Of a DNA stretch of 64,000 bases, positions 62,006 through 64,000 are shown piece after piece. Each line of letters opens with the position of its first letter. The stretch's first letter is position 1. This DNA is from Roseomonas sp. (lineage in GTDB: Bacteria > Pseudomonadota > Alphaproteobacteria > Acetobacterales > Acetobacteraceae): assembly GCA_031180725.1 (NCBI GenBank), contig JAPSLO010000011.1:8477-72476 (forward strand), given 5' to 3'. The notes beneath the pieces were generated by a model. That model saw nothing but the letters and a program-made list of their open reading frames with translations, did no database searches and was not told where the DNA came from. The translations under genes and the position numbers were made by a program.

Positions 62006-62018
62006 GAGAACGATTCTC
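62006..62018 (-). promoter_or_regulatory. second Fur-like dyad GAGAA-CGA-TTCTC
   Basis: A perfect 5+3+5 palindrome 8 bp beyond the first dyad, in the same AT-richer patch. Paired iron boxes are common where Fur binds cooperatively. On the minus strand these sites precede the expected transcription start. Confidence 0.58.
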
Positions 62019-62075
62019 AACAACCGGGCATGCGGGGGCGCGCTCGGCGCCGCCCGCGATGCTGCCGGGCGCCGC

Positions 62076-62300
62076 TCATCGATGCGGCATCACATGACCG
62101 GCCAGCTCGATGGTCCAGGCCGACTGCTGCCGGGGCAGGACCGGCTCCAGGCCGATATCGCGCAGCGTCGCGGCATCCAGCTCGTGCAGCGCGGCGCGGG
62201 TGCGGTGTGCCAGCATCCAGGACCGGATGGCGCTGGCAATCCGGGTCAGGCGTCCGCCGGCAGCGGCGGGCAGGGCGGGGGCGGTACTGAGGCTGTGCAT
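62076..62300 (-). CDS. short DUF1127 protein
   Basis: A 74-residue DUF1127 protein with the motif RAALHELDAATLRDIGLEP (about 35-53) preceded by the basic helix RLTRIASAIRSWMLAHR. It ends in IELAGHVMPHR. ATG 62300 follows AGGAGACAGG, a good ribosome site. Small alphaproteobacterial proteins of this family bind RNA in some cases. This gene is distinct from the longer one at 11843-12208. It lies between gpsA and the siderophore operon, and its 3' end is 58 bp from the second Fur-like dyad. Confidence 0.82.
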   Translation of the reverse strand: MHSLSTAPALPAAAGGRLTRIASAIRSWMLAHRTRAALHELDAATLRDIGLEPVLPRQQSAWTIELAGHVMPHR

Positions 62301-62454
62301 GACCTGTCTCCTGCTGAGGCGCCGGGATCGGCGACCTGGGCGGAGCATGGCGCGGGCCTGTACCAGCCTGATGTCGTGGCGCCGCCGAGGGCGGCGGATT
62401 GCGTCGCGCGCATGTCGCGCCGGTTGCGCGGCGCGTGTCGCGCATGTCGGCGGG

Positions 62455-63450
62455 CTATTCGTCGCGCCGGGGGCGGGCGAGCAGCCGTCCCATCGCCTCA
62501 CCCACCGAGATCTGGCCGGCGAGCAGGTCCGCCACCGCGGCGCAGATCGGCAGTTCCACTCCTGCCTCGGCGGCGCGGGCGACGATGGCGGGGGCGGTCT
62601 CCACACCTTCGGCCACGCCGGCACGCGTGGCCAGTGCCGTCTCCAGGCTGGCGCCGCGCGCCAGCTCCATGCCCAACGAGGTGTTGCGGCTGCCCGGGCC
62701 GGTGGTGGTCAGCAGCAGGTCGCCAAGGCCCGAAAGGCCCGAGGCGGTCTCCGCCCGCCCGCCAAGCGCGACCGTCAGCCGCGACAATTCCGCCAGGCCG
62801 CGGGTGACGAGCGCGGCGCGGGCATTCTCGCCGAGGCCCGCCCCGATGACAGCGCCAGCGGCAATCGAGATCACGTTCTTCGCCGCACCGCCCACCTGCA
62901 CGCCCATCGGGTCGTCGCCGCCATAGATGCGGAAGCCCGCCGTGCCCAGCAGGTCGCCGGCCACCTGGCGCAGCCCGACATCATGGCTGGCCAGCACCGC
63001 CGCGGCCGGCAGCCCCTTCGCTACCTCATGCGCGAAATTGGGCCCCGAGAGCACGGCGGCGCCGCGGCCGGGGAAGAGTTCCGCCACGACTTCCAGCGGA
63101 AAGCGCAGCGTGCCGCGCTCCACCCCCTTGGCGCAGAGCACCAGCGGCGCAGCGGAAGGCGGCAGGCCTGCCAGCACCGGGCGCAGGAACTGCGCGGGGA
63201 CGCAGACCAGCACGAACAGCGCCTCGGCCAGCGCCGCAGCGGGATCGGCCGTGATCTCAACGGCTGGGGAGAGCGGCGCGCCCTTCATGTAGGTCGCATT
63301 CTCCCGCGCCGCGGCCATGGCGGCGGCGCGGGCCGGATCGCGTGCCCAGAGGCCGACAGCATTGCCGGCGCGTGCGGCTTGAATGGCCAGCGCCGTGCCC
63401 CAGGCGCCGGCGCCCAGCACGGCGATGCGGCGTCGTGCGCGAGTGGGCAT
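62455..63450 (-). CDS. gpsA: glycerol-3-phosphate dehydrogenase [NAD(P)+]
   Basis: GpsA reduces dihydroxyacetone phosphate to sn-glycerol-3-phosphate for phospholipid synthesis. The 331-residue protein has the Rossmann motif IAVLGAGAWGTALAIQAA (9-26). It also has ENATYMKGAPLSPAVE, LVLCAKGVERGTLRFP, VLSGPNFAHEVAKGLPAAAVLAS, the catalytic lysine in AAKNVISIAAGAVIGAGLGENARAAL (split) and SGLGDLLLTTTGPGSRN. Standard length. It starts 9 bp downstream of the rlmJ stop on the same strand and is probably cotranscribed. Confidence 0.96.
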   Translation of the reverse strand: MPTRARRRIAVLGAGAWGTALAIQAARAGNAVGLWARDPARAAAMAAARENATYMKGAPLSPAVEITADPAAALAEALFVLVCVPAQFLRPVLAGLPPSAAPLVLCAKGVERGTLRFPLEVVAELFPGRGAAVLSGPNFAHEVAKGLPAAAVLASHDVGLRQVAGDLLGTAGFRIYGGDDPMGVQVGGAAKNVISIAAGAVIGAGLGENARAALVTRGLAELSRLTVALGGRAETASGLSGLGDLLLTTTGPGSRNTSLGMELARGASLETALATRAGVAEGVETAPAIVARAAEAGVELPICAAVADLLAGQISVGEAMGRLLARPRRDE

Positions 63451-63459
63451 GTCCGTTCC

Positions 63460-64000
63460 CTATCGTTCCTCGGTGACGCGGGTCACCGTTGCGCTGGCTC
63501 CATCCTCGCCACGGCTGAGGGCGGCGAGCAAGGCAGGAAGGATGGCCCGCGCCTGGTCTTCAAAACCGAAGGGGGCATTGGCCACCAGCAGGCCGCAGCC
63601 ATTCAGGCGGGTGGGGTCCGTCGGCTCGCGCAGCGTCAGCTCGCAGGCCAGGCAATCGGGCACCTGCTGGTCCCTCAGCGCCATGTGGAAGGCGCGCACG
63701 GGGGCGCGGTGCTTGATGGGATACCAGCCAGCGATCACGGCGGCGCGGAAACGGTGGCGCAGCGTGGCGATGGCCTGGGACATGCGGTCGAACTCGCCCT
63801 CCTGCTCGAAAGGCGGGTCGATCAGCACCAGGCCACGGCGTTCGGGGAAGGGCGTCAGCGCGGTCACCGCTTCCCAGGCGTCGCGCTGATGGACGGCGGT
63901 CTGGGGATCGCGGCGGAAGCGAGCCCTCAGCGTCGCGGCGTCCTCCGGATGCAACTCGCACAGCATCAACCGGTCGCCGGGCCGTAGCAGGGCGCGTGCC
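63460..64000 (-). CDS. rlmJ: RlmJ-like 23S rRNA adenine-N6 methyltransferase, 5' part beyond the window
   Basis: The C-terminal about 180 residues of an RlmJ (formerly YhiR/ComJ) protein, which methylates A2030 of 23S rRNA. The frame is open to the window edge, so the gene starts outside. Seen are ALLRPGDRLMLCELHPEDAATLR, the catalytic motif VLIDPPFEQEGEFDR, FRAAVIAGWYPIKHRAPV and the family C-terminus LNGCGLLVANAPFGFE. An internal ATG at 63969 is not the real start because the upstream residues continue the family pattern. It precedes gpsA. Confidence 0.9.
   Translation of the reverse strand, partial: ARALLRPGDRLMLCELHPEDAATLRARFRRDPQTAVHQRDAWEAVTALTPFPERRGLVLIDPPFEQEGEFDRMSQAIATLRHRFRAAVIAGWYPIKHRAPVRAFHMALRDQQVPDCLACELTLREPTDPTRLNGCGLLVANAPFGFEDQARAILPALLAALSRGEDGASATVTRVTEER

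Overview
The window is about 70% G+C, almost fully coding, and looks like chromosome of an alphaproteobacterium. The Rhodospirillales/Acetobacteraceae (Roseomonas-like) branch fits best. The reasons are two short DUF1127 proteins, a RodZ-IspG pair, a block running lysC / ubiG / Ohr / DUF1178 / grxC / comF, a PutA without the ribbon-helix-helix domain beside an Lrp-type regulator, and the thrC / M16 peptidase pair. This placement is inference from gene content; no rRNA lies in the window. I see no insertion sequence, integrase, phage gene or CRISPR array.

Layout. 0-5.3 kb: ettA, an acetyltransferase, the outer-membrane lipid transport pair mlaA-mlaC (minus) and metF. 5.3-8.6 kb: a frameshifted vanadium-haloperoxidase-like gene, a bile-acid/sodium-type transporter and a secreted pentapeptide-repeat protein. 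8.6-16.6 kb: uvrD-prmA, a DUF1127 gene, an Xaa-Pro aminopeptidase, argG and an alpha/beta hydrolase. 16.6-25.4 kb: a 137-bp element with 33-bp inverted ends, then the minus-strand genes hisS-prfA, rodZ-ispG-LLM oxidoreductase and lysC-nitronate monooxygenase. 25.5-33.7 kb: ubiG, an Ohr-like protein, DUF1178, grxC and comF, a thiol dioxygenase with a four-domain rhodanese, a methyltransferase, map and radC.

33.7-38 kb is the most accessory-looking part. It holds a secreted proline-rich protein, an unfamiliar DUF6065-like protein, an 82-residue peptide with three tandem GRxRLGAGL repeats, a small ORF and a BTAD/TPR regulator with a hexanucleotide repeat. 38-46.2 kb is a minus-strand run: Tim44-like protein, an overlapping M16 peptidase-PmbA-sulfotransferase set, thrC, a PhnW-like aminotransferase and a von Willebrand-type protein. 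46.3-52.1 kb: exoD, a clear cobalamin riboswitch in front of a BtuB-type receptor, the trehalose pair otsB-otsA and a tRNA-Leu(CAA).

52.1-56.3 kb is the proline catabolic locus, with an Lrp-type regulator divergent from putA across a perfect 16-bp palindrome. 56.8-62 kb is a four-gene iron-siderophore operon (TonB receptor, esterase, siderophore-interacting flavoprotein with a histidine-rich tail, periplasmic binding protein) preceded by two Fur-like dyads. The window closes with a second DUF1127 gene, gpsA and the 3' part of rlmJ, which runs off the right edge.

The points most worth a second look are the tandem-repeat peptide and its neighbour, the haloperoxidase with both a frameshift and a lost motif histidine, the Ohr protein lacking its second cysteine, the peptidase-PmbA-sulfotransferase overlap, and the long inverted repeat between two convergent genes.
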